From: Bedellia somnulentella
Taxonomy: Eukaryota; Arthropoda; Insecta; Lepidoptera; Bedelliidae
Direction of reading: 5' to 3'
Length of the DNA: 64,000 nucleotides
NCBI GenBank assembly: GCA_963576735.1
Contig: OY755187.1
Coordinates: 7,316,001-7,380,000 of the forward strand
The first letter of the stretch is position 1; the number at the start of each line of letters is the position of its first letter. A model generated the notes under the pieces. That model was not told where the DNA came from. It did not search any database and was given only the letters and a program-made list of their open reading frames with translations. Shown in pieces: positions 10,395-19,893 of the stretch. The translations under genes and the position numbers were made by a program.

Positions 10395-11960
10395 CTGTTA
10401 GATGACGTGTACGAGATCATTGTCACTTGACAGGGATATTTTGCGGCGCAGCACATTCTTACTGTAATAGTCGATTCGCTTTACCTAGATTTGCTCCACA
10501 TTTTTTTCATAGTTTATCAGGATATGATTCTCATTTATTTATTAAACAGTTAGGTGAAACAAACGTGTCTATAAAAGTGGTCGCGAAAAATAAAGAAAAG
10601 TATATTTCTTCTACAAAATGTTTAAAAAACAATGATGTTTTTATAGCGGTTCGTTTTGTTGACTCATACGCTATTGTAACAGATACGCTAAAGTTAATAA
10701 AAAATATTTAGCTGACTACAACCCAAACATTCCAAGCAATTTTCTTTTATACATTGATTGTAATAATCTATACGGATACGCTATGTGTAATTATTTACCT
10801 TGTTCTGATTTTAAGTTTATGCAAGAACTCGAAATACTTCAGTTAGCCATTCTCAAAATCCCCCATAATTCTGATGATGGTTACATATTGGAAGTTGATT
10901 TAGAATATCCTGTATACTTACATAATATACATAACGATTAATCCTTTTGTCAAAAAAATACCCAACTTGTAGACAAATTTCGATACGTTATACATTATAT
11001 TCATTTGCAAACATGTATTTCACACGGACTAATTTTGAATAATTCGTAAAGTTATTCAATTTAAACAAAGCCCATTCCCTAACTAAACAATATATCGTCT
11101 TAAATACTAATTTACGATAAACAGCAAAATCACAGTTTTTAAGTTGATTAAGATTTTTTTAAGTTGTTAAACAATAGTATTTTTGGTAAAACGCTAGAAA
11201 ATGTAGAGAAACGTATTAATGTAAGATTATTAAATAAATGGAACAATACTACTAATAAAACGAATAAATTACTTACAGCTGATAAATTAATTGCCAAACC
11301 TAATTTTCACAGCATAACCATATTTTCTGAAAATTAAGCTGCAATTCAATTAAAAAAGGACTGTATTGTTTTAGATAAACCTATTTACATAGGTTTTACG
11401 GTATTGGAATTATTAAAAAGGCACGTGTATGATTTCCACTACACAGTTATAAAACCGTTGTACAAAGGTAAAATAAAATTATGTTACACGGATACAGATA
11501 GTTTCTTGTACTCAATACAGATGATGTTTACCGAGATGTAAGATACAATTTTCTTTAGTAATTTTTCACCAGTAATAACCCTAAAAACAACACTTAAAAA
11601 ATAGAACCAAAAAACAATAAAATTCCTAGTTTATTTAAAGACGAACTTGGCGGGCAGAACATTGAAGAAGTTGTGGGTTTACGGTCCAAATTACACTTTA
11701 TAAAATCAAAGAATTGAGTCTTAAAGAAAGCGAAAGGTGTTCAAAAAGCTGCAGTGCGCTCTTTAAGCTTCTCTGATTACAAAAAAGTTCTAAAAACAGG
11801 AGTAATTGTAAGTCTGAAAAATGAATTTTTTAAATCACTGCTTCATAAAATCTTTACTGAAGAGCTCAACAAAGTTGCCCTTGCATCATCAGATGACAAG
11901 CGTATTGTATTAAGAAACATAATTAATACTTTGTCATATGGTCACTGTAACACCATATTT
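10395..11960 (+). pseudogene. Polinton/Maverick-type protein-primed DNA polymerase B, decayed
   Basis: Broken frames show, in order, a DHCHLTG zinc-binding motif and AAHSYCN (about 10409-10455), HSLSGYDSHLFIKQLG (exonuclease side, about 10510), DCNNLYGYAM (motif A, about 10758), a palm/thumb segment, YTDTDSF (motif C, about 11485), a KDELGGQNIEEVVGLRSK region (about 11640) and a C-terminal LNKVALASSDDKR...YGH end (about 11865-11943). This order is that of the family B polymerase of Polintons and adintovirus-like elements. Many stops and frameshifts show an old, dead copy. No capsid, ATPase or integrase gene of such an element is visible nearby. Only short surviving motifs are given here. Confidence 0.8.
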
Positions 11961-12143
11961 TGAATAATTTGTGTACCTACACCTATAACCGGTGAATATT
12001 TGTAATATAATTAGCTATTGTAGTGTAGTGTAAGCGCCTCTTGTCCCCCTCTTGCTATTATATATTGTATGTTACTCATAAGTCATTAGTCAGTAATAAA
12101 CGTATATTCAAACAGCAAACAAGTCTTTAATTCCGTCATTGCA
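11946..12143 (+). repeat. Candidate solo or 5' LTR (198 bp)
   Basis: The segment starts TGTAACACC and ends CATTGCA, followed directly by TGGCGACCCTGCC, which resembles a gypsy-type primer-binding site. It contains AATAAACG, a possible polyadenylation signal, at about 12105. There is no second copy in the window and no gag downstream. Confidence 0.35.
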
Positions 12144-13324
12144 TGGCGACCCTGCCCTGCCAGTGCGGCCACGCTGCTGCGCTGGGCACGAGTTCATCCA
12201 ATATGTGTGAATAAAGTGCCAAGTTTTTAATGGAAACAAGTGAGAAAATAATACGATTAACGCATTATTAGAATATCAGAAAACCGGAATAGGCAAATAT
12301 ATGAAAAGATTAAAATAAACCCCGGGAAACTTGGCATGATCAACCCTGAAGATAAAATACTAGAATCCGTCAACCACAAAGAATTCCAGGGATGTTCCAA
12401 AACCTAATATAAAAATATAAAGCTGTTGCGCTATAATAAGATGGCGTGGTTATCAATATAACCTCAAGTTGATAACTACGATTGAAGATATTTTCTGCAA
12501 GTGCCTTGGAGAATATAATAATTGATGGTAGAAAATACAGTGCCGGTAATATTTTTGTGTCTTATGAAACGACAGTGTTAGTGTTTTATATGTCTTACGT
12601 TTTTTCAGTGAATATTTAAAATCAAAAAATAGTTAGTTCTTGTAAGTGTAGTAAACCATGGCATGTATTTAATCCTAAATTTGCATACTAAGACATAAAC
12701 CTAGTATATAAGTATGTGCGCTTTTGATGGCTGTCTCATTTTGCAATTTTGTTAAGTTAGTAGTTTCCATGCTACTCGATGTTGGTTCTCGGTAATTTCA
12801 ACTCATTATAGAAATCATATTATCATATACATTATTTAGGTCAACATTCAATTGGTTATTTTGTGTCCCATTATTTTATGTTCAATGTTTTTTATGTTTT
12901 TTTTGTAAGACTGTGTTGTTCATATAACATGTTCAAAACATTAATACTTTTTACATCATTTTAACTGTATGACGAAAAGAAGTTGATTTTAATTAAATAC
13001 TGGGTATTTCCACGCAACCTTGCCCTACGTGATAAAAAAATAAATTTGTTTTTTTTTTTCTAAAATAAATACCATATCCGGGGTTCTTTATAATCATACT
13101 GTCTGATACCTACTGATTTTTTCCCAATCATCAGAAGAAATTAATGATTTTAGACCAAATATCATGCAAATTTTCTGTATTTTATGACCGGGTGAATTTC
13201 CCAAGTGATGATTTTTTTTGTCCTCGTTGAAATTCATATTTCAAAAAGAGAATACCGTTTTCAAGCAAAAAGATTATTTGGCTAAGTCTATGTCTTTAGA
13301 AATTAAGACCTAAACCCAGTTTTT
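12144..13324. other. AT-rich interval without recognisable genes
   Basis: I see no coding sequence, tRNA or clear repeat boundary here. The first ~100 bp may be the leader of an LTR element. Confidence 0.4.
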
Positions 13325-14062
13325 TCTCACATCGGTGCTGTCCCCCTACTTTTTTTTACAGACAAATGTGCTTGTAAGACCACCAATAATGTTAAATGTA
13401 GCTTAAAAATTATTTTAATCGATAGCGTATAAATCATTTTATTAGTAAGTGATAGATTTTACTTTATAACTAAAGATATTTTTTACTGAGTGGCACAAAC
13501 ATACTTGTCTTGGAATAATGTAGCAAATCGGTGGGTAAAATTTAAGTGTCTCCAATCTTGTCTAAACCAGTCCTATGGCCTCCCCTCCCGCAAATTTGCT
13601 CAGATTTAGTGACGTGCGTAATCGCTGCGTTTTCTCGCCAAAAACGTAAGTATTCAAATTTTTGGGTCCTGGACATTTTTTTCAAGTTATCGGTGGTTGC
13701 TTTATTTTGCATAATTACTGGAATTTTTTTTCAAACAGTTTTCTACTTTTAACAAAGGCATTTATCATACTAGTTTTCATAACTGTTTTTGAATAATGCC
13801 TAGATATAATATTTTTTCAGTAAACCGCGAAAAATTGTGCATTTTCTCATGTCGGTGTTCTCATATCGGTGGAGTCGGTGGCTTTTTTCCCCACCGATGT
13901 GATAAAGTCCACCGATATGATAAGGAAACTTGGATCGGTGGCTTATTTCTCATATCGGTGCATTGAATTGTAAACAACGCATAGTTTTATCATATCGGTG
14001 AATGGACTTCTCATGTCGGTGGATGGCTTTATCATTTCGGTGGATTGATTTATCACATCGGT
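13325..14062. repeat. Cluster of short TCGGTG motifs in both orientations
   Basis: The core ATATCGGTGG or its complement CCACCGAT occurs about eleven times between 13855 and 14062, at roughly 15-35 bp spacing. The recurring form is CTCATATCGGTG, with ATCATATCGGTG and CCACCGATATGATAA as variants. Isolated copies lie at about 13332, 13523 and 13692. This density resembles the subterminal transposase-binding arrays of DNA transposons. There is no ORF. 14063-14435 shows nothing I recognise. Confidence 0.55.
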
Positions 14063-14435
14063 GTATCCTATTATTAACATCCGTTACCATACATACCATA
14101 GATTAACGATTCGTTTTTCTTTACAAAAATGAACAGAGCGCGGGAACGAGAAATGATAATTTAATGTAAACTGGCCTAGAGGAAGAGTATTTTTTTGCAG
14201 CATAAACCCGTTGTAGCTCACTTTATTTTACGTCATTAGAAAATTTGTGTTTTTTGTGTAATCTTTAGAATAAAGGTAACAAGGTATTTTTAGTGATATA
14301 ATGGTCCCTTGTTGGGTTGTTTGTTTTCACGGGTAAATATGATATTGATATTGAATTTTGTTGAACAAAATTTCGTTACATTCTACTGGCCTAACAAAAA
14401 ATGTTGCACAATAGTGAGTGTATTTGTCATTGGCA

Positions 14436-14877
14436 ATCTGCATAATGCAGCTACTATATACAATGCCTAGGCAATGTATAGAATGCCGGGGTCCTGTAGG
14501 CAATTTAAGATGATATAACTTTTCAACTGAATTTCATACTTTACTCAGGCAATTTCTAGAATTACTTGGCATTCTATAGAATGCCTGTTGAATTACAGGC
14601 AAAGTGTAATAAAAGATTTAATACATGCGAAAGTGGGAAGGAGGAAAGAGTGGTAAAAACGATCCGCGGCAGAAGTAATGTAGCTTCGAGGAACTGAAAG
14701 GAGCGCAGCGCAGCGCACTAGAAAAATAAACGACCAAAGTGCATCTTTGAGATGTAGAGAAATAGATTTTTCTACTAATTTTTATACATTGCCTGATGTT
14801 CATCATGTGTAAATGCCTAGGCAAAATGTATACTTAATATTATTTCATTTTTCCTGAACGTTTTAGGCAATGTATGG
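14436..14877. repeat. Cluster of TGCCTAGGCA / GGCATTCTATAGAATGCC palindromes
   Basis: The palindrome TGCCTAGGCA or near forms occur at about 14463 and 14814. The longer palindrome GGCATTCTATAGAATGCC is at about 14571, with half-sites (AGGCAATGTAT, AGAATGCC) between them. The same motif resumes at 29316-29360, on the other side of gypsy element A. The cluster was therefore one stretch before that insertion. Confidence 0.55.
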
Positions 14878-14882
14878 AATGC

Positions 14883-14997
14883 TGTTGTATATTTTATGCC
14901 TACCGGCATTAATAAATATATGCAAATAAAGCGCCAGTGCACACTGAGCCACTACTGTGATCGGTCTTTCATTTATATCCTCCTTGCATACATAACA
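14883..14997 (+). repeat. Gypsy A 5' LTR (115 bp)
   Basis: It is base-for-base identical to 29201-29315 as far as I can compare, and contains AATAAA. The gag ATG (14998) directly follows its CA end, so the TGGCGAAC primer-site-like sequence overlaps the first codons. Confidence 0.9.
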
Positions 14998-15517
14998 ATG
15001 GCGAACGAGAACCAACCCAGTAATCGCGTGCTTCGTGGATATAATATTGGGAGTATTCCCGAGTTCAATCACCAACACAACGATTGGACCGTGTTTCGTG
15101 GCCGGTTTGAACAATGGTGCGTCGCTAACGAATACGATGTGAAAAGTGATGACAAAACTCAATCGAAACGCCGCGCCATCTTGCTCACGGCACTCGCCGA
15201 GACAACGTATAAATTGGTACGTGATCTCGCGCAACCTCAAGATGTCAATGACATGACATATACGGGAGTCATAAAATTATTAGACTCACATTTGCAACCA
15301 AGACGATGTCTTTTAGCTGAAAGACATAAATTCTACACGGCCAGCCAACTACTAGGAGAATGTTATAAAACATGGGCAATACGTGTACGCAGCCTCGCTG
15401 AGTATTGCCAATTCGCTGCATTGGGAGAGGAACTTCGGGACCGCTTTGTTTTGGGTATGACCACTGGACCAGCGCGCGACAAATTGTTCACTGAGGATCC
15501 GACTACACTTACGTTAT
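14998..15517 (+). CDS. Gypsy A Gag, N-terminal part, truncated by gypsy B
   Basis: The start MANENQPSNR comes right after the LTR. The segment is a typical mag-like gag: WTVFRGRFEQWCVANEYDV, then KRRAILLTALAETTYKLV and RCLLAERHKFYTASQLLGE. It is homologous to the N-terminus of gypsy B. After THR-rich PTTLT the LTR of gypsy B begins, so the ORF picks up LTR-encoded residues and stops at 15567. The original frame resumes at 19894 with SRAVEIAEGIQSARE. Confidence 0.85.
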
Positions 15518-15622
15518 TGTTGGGTATTTGTAAAAATGATATTCGTGTCATTACAGAGTCAGTGTAGTACAAACCGTTGTTTCATTTGCACCGTTGTTCC
15601 CTACCCTTCTGAATACGTAACA
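15518..15622 (+). repeat. Gypsy B 5' LTR (105 bp)
   Basis: Identical to 19784-19888 by eye. Read in the incoming frame it encodes a short tail (GICKNDIRVITESV) and a stop, which terminates both the truncated gag of element A and the pol of element B. Confidence 0.95.
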
Positions 15623-15648
15623 GTGGCGACGATCGAGCTCACATCAAA

Positions 15649-18600
15649 ATGGCTACCTCTGTGTCTTTCGGTCTTTTATCAACATTTGACCACACTTGTC
15701 AGGATTGGGAGACTTATAAAAACCGCTTAAATCAGTGGTTAATAGCAAATGACGTCAACGGTGAGACAGACAAAGCTGGCATCAAACGGCGGGCGGTTCT
15801 TCTTAGCGCATTCTCAGAATCGTCATACAAACTAGCCAGTGATTTGGTTCTGCCATCGAAACTAGAAGAACTCAGTTATGAAGCGATAGTAGCAGTTTTG
15901 AACGCACATTTCTCACCAAAACGATGTGTATTTGCAGAGCGATCACGTTTTTACGCAGCAACACAAAGGTTAGGTGAAGGTCACGCTCAATGGGCAGTGA
16001 GATTGAGAGGATTAGCGGCACATTGTGGCTTCAAGAATCTAGAAGAATCCTTGCTAGACCGGTTCGTAATGGGAATGGCGGCCGGGCATGAGCGCGATAA
16101 ATTATTTGTGCAAGAAATCACTGAATTATCATTAGCTAAGGCGGTTGATATGGCGGAGAGCATTCGTTGCGCTCGAGAGGGCGCGATGGTGTCTGCGGGT
16201 CGTGAGCAGTCATCGGCTGAGGCGGCGAATATGATTCTGAACGTCTCCACCAAAGATCAATTAAGTGCTAAGTGTTCGGTATGTGGCTACCGGAGCCATA
16301 CGTCGGCTCAGTGTCGTTTTAGTTCATACAAATGTAAAAAGTGCAATAAAAAAGGACATTTACAAAAAATGTGTAAAGTTAAAAAAATCGACGAATGTAC
16401 GGTAGGCGATTGTGACGGTGAGTCTTTTTATAATATTCGTTGTAACGGTAATAGTGCTATGATTGAAAATGTGTCGGTTAACGGTATTAATTTGTGTTTT
16501 GAAATCGACAGCGGATCAGCTGTAACAGTGATTTCAGAGAAACTTTACAATAATTATTTTTCAGACGTGCCATTGTCAACTAGCAATAAAAAACTGGTTA
16601 GTTATACCGGCTCCATTATCACAACGCTTGGGTGTGTGCGTTTATGTTTCACGTATAGTGGATGTTCACACTCATTAGATGTATTTGTCGTCCGTGGCGT
16701 AGGCCCTCCCTTGTTAGGGCGAAATTTTATATCTACCTTTAAATTAGAATTTACTAAAGTTAATTATTGTGATAGCTTTGACATTGGTTCCGAATTAAGT
16801 AAAAAATTTCCCAAAGTTTTTTCTGAAAAGTTAGGTTGTTTTAATAAATACGAAGTATCTTTGGCTTTAAAACCAGACGCAATACCTAAGTTTTGTAAAG
16901 CGCGACCCGTACCCTTCGCTTTGAAAGAAAAAGTCAATAAAGAATTAGATCGTCTGTTAGAATTAGGAATAATCGAACCAGTGGATTACTCTGATTATGC
17001 ATCGCCTATAGTTAGTGTTCTCAAGCCTAGCGGGGAAGTTCGTATTTGTGCTGATTATTCGGTTACAATAAATAATCAGTTAATAGTAGAAAAGTATCCT
17101 CTGCCGACGGTAAATGATTTGTTTACTAAATTGCACGGGGGGGAGCAGTTTTCGAAGCTGGACCTCAGGTTGGCCTACAATCAGTGTTTATTGTCAAACG
17201 ATGGTCAAACTCAGTTAATTACTTGCATAAATACTCATAGAGGGCTGTTTAAGTATAAAAGACTCATCTTTGGTCTTTCTAGTGCACCCGCCATATTCCA
17301 AAAAGTCATGCATACCATTGTTGGGAACATGGAGGGGGTACTGTGTTTTTTAGATGACATCCTAGTGACTGGGAAGAATAGGGAAGAGCATATGCATAGG
17401 TTAGAATTAGTACTTCACAAATTACAAGATGCCGGGCTAACATTAAAGAAAGATAAGTGCGAATTTTTTAAAAATGAAGTAACATATTTGGGTTACGTCA
17501 TCGATAAAAATGGTATACGGAAATCGACAGAAAAAGTTAGAGCTATTTTAGAGGCACCTATTCCGAGTAATATAAACCAACTGCAATCTTTTCTGGGTTT
17601 AATAAATTATTACAGGAATTTTGTTCCCAACGCATCCAGTTTATTGCATCCTCTTTATAAACTGTTAAATAAAGGGGTAAGTTGGGAGTGGGCCAGCGAA
17701 CAACAGTCAGCTTTTCAATGTATTAAAAATATATTGTCATCCGAAAGTGTTCTAGCTCATTTCGATCATAACGCTAAAATAATTTTAACAGTTGACGCAT
17801 CTCCGAATGGGTTGGGGGCAATTTTATCACAAGTAGGTGCCGATAATGTGGAACGTCCCGTGTGTTATGCATCTCGGTCACTTTTAGCAGCGGAAAAAAA
17901 ATATTCGCAAATTCAAAAAGAAGCTACGGCCATTGTTTTCGGTGTTAAAAGGTTCCATCAGTTTCTATACGGCAGATCGGTACCTTTCATACTAAGAACT
18001 GATCATAAACCTCTAATATCTATTTTTGGACCACACAAAGGGATCCCTGAAGTCACAGCTAACCGATTGCAGCGGTATGCAATCTTTCTAGCCGCATATA
18101 ATTACAAGATTGAATATATACGTAGTTGTGATAACAGTGCGGATTATTTATCTCGGTCTTCACTACCTGCGCTTAACGAGGTCAAGGTTAGGGACAGTGA
18201 GCAAGCAGTGTATGAGGAGCGAGCCGCTTACGTAAATTTTATTACAGAGGGGGATATGCCAATTAACTTATCGGACATTAAAAAAGCCACTTCCTTAGAT
18301 GTTTCCTTACAGAGAGTTATTGAATACGTTAATAACGGATGGCCAAGAAAAGTTCACGATAGTTCAATTAAGCCATTTTTCCTATGTCGCTATCAGTTAA
18401 CATTGGAAAATGGAATTTTGATGCGAGGACATAAGGTGGTGATTCCATGTTCATTACGTGAGAAAGTTGTAAGTGAGTTGCATAAGTCTCATTTTGGTGT
18501 AGTGAAAATGAAGGCGGAGGCGCGGGGCCGCGTTTGGTTCCCGGGCGTGGACGCCGCGCTGGAGCGGGTGGCGGCCGAGTGTGCAGTCTGCGCGCAGCTC

Positions 18601-19833
18601 CGACCTTCGCCGCCGCGAGCTCCTTTAGTTCATTGGCCGCTAGCACGCTACCCTTTCCAACGGATTCATATTGATTTTTTAGGCCCATTTAATGGAAGAA
18701 ATTATTTAGTAATTGTTGATGCGTTTTCAAAATGGGTAGAGTGTTTCAGTATGAACTCAACATCATCTGACTCAGCACTTAACAAATTAATTGAGGTCAT
18801 TTCGCGCAACGGAATTCCACAGTCAATTGTTAGTGACAATGGCACGGCATTTTCTTCAGAAAGGTTCAGTAGTTTTTGTAAATTAAATGGTATTAATCAT
18901 TTATTTTCACCTGTGTATCACCCCTCAAGTAATGGGCAGGCTGAAAGTTTTGTAAAAATTGTAAAAAAAGGATTAAAAACAATTATTTTAGATTCTAAAA
19001 ATTCAAATAATTTGGATCTGAAATTATGCAAATTTCTATTTGACTATAGAAACTCGACGCATAGTTTGACGGGCAAATCACCGTCAGAGCTACTTTTCGG
19101 TCGTAAATTAAGATGTCGGTTAGATCTGTTAAATCCGCTGTATGACCCACTCGTACCGTCGCAGTCGCATACCGTTACAAACACTCAAGCGATAACTGAC
19201 AAACAATGTTCACAGAGTAGGTATTTTGGTGGTACTGTAAGACCCGACTTCACCCCCGGCGAAAATGTAATTATTAAAAAATATGTTAACAAAAATAAAT
19301 TTCAATGGCTAAAAGGGACAATCATTAGAGCAAAAGGCACCATCATGTACGAAGTGTTTATACCGGAAACAAACTGTTCTGTTGTGAGACACAAAAACCA
19401 AATTTGGAAATCAGTGAAGCCGGCAATATTTCCAAGTGAAGAGGCTTTTCCATCCTGGGATTTAGATGTAATACCAGACTTGAAAAGCACAACTCCGGGC
19501 GATCGCGCCGAGACGTCGACGGAGTGTCAGTCTGGAGAGGGAGAGGAGGTATCGCGGAGCAGCGTGGCTTCGGAACCGACGGAGCCACTGGTGCTGCTGG
19601 CACCGTCGGACCCAACGTCCACCGACACACTATCACGTCCACCCGATCCAATAACGAATACAGTCCGGAATGAGGATTATCTATCGGCTACAACAGAAAG
19701 ATCTCTTCGAAATAAAAAAGTTGTAAATTATAAACCTAATATATGTAAATATTGTATTGTCTTGAAACTAGTAAGGGAGGAATTGTTGGGTATTTGTAAA
19801 AATGATATTCGTGTCATTACAGAGTCAGTGTAG
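15649..19833 (+). CDS. Gypsy B Gag-Pol polyprotein, 1394 residues, intact
   Basis: Domains in order: gag (residues 1-190); two CCHC knuckles (CSVCGYRSHTSAQC and CKKCNKKGHLQKMC, about 205-243); aspartic protease with IDSGSAVTVIS (about 285); reverse transcriptase with the catalytic LCFLDDILVTG (about 565); RNase H with TVDASPNGLGA (about 714); integrase with an H-H-C-C zinc region (ELHKSHFG, then CAVC), then IDFLGPF, VSDNGTAF and HPSSNGQAE carrying the D, D and E residues. A ~200-residue variable C-terminal tail follows. Gag and Pol share one frame with no internal stop. The last codons and the stop lie within the 3' LTR. It copies element RNA to DNA and integrates it. Confidence 0.95.
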   Translation: MATSVSFGLLSTFDHTCQDWETYKNRLNQWLIANDVNGETDKAGIKRRAVLLSAFSESSYKLASDLVLPSKLEELSYEAIVAVLNAHFSPKRCVFAERSRFYAATQRLGEGHAQWAVRLRGLAAHCGFKNLEESLLDRFVMGMAAGHERDKLFVQEITELSLAKAVDMAESIRCAREGAMVSAGREQSSAEAANMILNVSTKDQLSAKCSVCGYRSHTSAQCRFSSYKCKKCNKKGHLQKMCKVKKIDECTVGDCDGESFYNIRCNGNSAMIENVSVNGINLCFEIDSGSAVTVISEKLYNNYFSDVPLSTSNKKLVSYTGSIITTLGCVRLCFTYSGCSHSLDVFVVRGVGPPLLGRNFISTFKLEFTKVNYCDSFDIGSELSKKFPKVFSEKLGCFNKYEVSLALKPDAIPKFCKARPVPFALKEKVNKELDRLLELGIIEPVDYSDYASPIVSVLKPSGEVRICADYSVTINNQLIVEKYPLPTVNDLFTKLHGGEQFSKLDLRLAYNQCLLSNDGQTQLITCINTHRGLFKYKRLIFGLSSAPAIFQKVMHTIVGNMEGVLCFLDDILVTGKNREEHMHRLELVLHKLQDAGLTLKKDKCEFFKNEVTYLGYVIDKNGIRKSTEKVRAILEAPIPSNINQLQSFLGLINYYRNFVPNASSLLHPLYKLLNKGVSWEWASEQQSAFQCIKNILSSESVLAHFDHNAKIILTVDASPNGLGAILSQVGADNVERPVCYASRSLLAAEKKYSQIQKEATAIVFGVKRFHQFLYGRSVPFILRTDHKPLISIFGPHKGIPEVTANRLQRYAIFLAAYNYKIEYIRSCDNSADYLSRSSLPALNEVKVRDSEQAVYEERAAYVNFITEGDMPINLSDIKKATSLDVSLQRVIEYVNNGWPRKVHDSSIKPFFLCRYQLTLENGILMRGHKVVIPCSLREKVVSELHKSHFGVVKMKAEARGRVWFPGVDAALERVAAECAVCAQLRPSPPRAPLVHWPLARYPFQRIHIDFLGPFNGRNYLVIVDAFSKWVECFSMNSTSSDSALNKLIEVISRNGIPQSIVSDNGTAFSSERFSSFCKLNGINHLFSPVYHPSSNGQAESFVKIVKKGLKTIILDSKNSNNLDLKLCKFLFDYRNSTHSLTGKSPSELLFGRKLRCRLDLLNPLYDPLVPSQSHTVTNTQAITDKQCSQSRYFGGTVRPDFTPGENVIIKKYVNKNKFQWLKGTIIRAKGTIMYEVFIPETNCSVVRHKNQIWKSVKPAIFPSEEAFPSWDLDVIPDLKSTTPGDRAETSTECQSGEGEEVSRSSVASEPTEPLVLLAPSDPTSTDTLSRPPDPITNTVRNEDYLSATTERSLRNKKVVNYKPNICKYCIVLKLVREELLGICKNDIRVITESV

Positions 19834-19888
19834 TACAAACCGTTGTTTCATTTGCACCGTTGTTCCCTACCCTTCTGAATACGTAACA
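19784..19888 (+). repeat. Gypsy B 3' LTR (105 bp)
   Basis: It starts TGTTGGG after the purine tract AAGGGAGGAAT and ends ACGTAACA before GTTAT. The gag-pol stop codon is at 19831-19833, inside the LTR. Confidence 0.95.
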
Positions 19889-19893
19889 GTTAT

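Larger units (their letters stand above)
15518..19888 (+). mobile_element. Ty3/gypsy element B (mag-like), apparently intact
   Basis: Identical 105-bp LTRs (15518-15622 and 19784-19888) start TGTTGGGTATT and end ACGTAACA. The target duplication GTTAT is at 15513-15517 and 19889-19893. A primer-binding-site-like TGGCGACGATCGAGC follows the 5' LTR, and a purine tract AAGGGAGGAAT precedes the 3' LTR. One uninterrupted gag-pol ORF fills the interior. Identical LTRs and an open ORF point to a recent insertion, in the gag gene of element A. Confidence 0.95.

Noticed and set aside
13546..13752. Short plus-strand ORF near the TCGGTG motifs
   Set aside because: AT-rich chance frame without recognisable motifs.
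14863..15240. Minus-strand ORF over gypsy A gag and LTR
   Set aside because: It is the complement of a gag frame with known motifs; an identical LTR-derived part occurs at 29175-29378.
18368..18688. Minus-strand ORF rich in Pro/Arg
   Set aside because: It is a GC-rich shadow of the gypsy B integrase zinc region.
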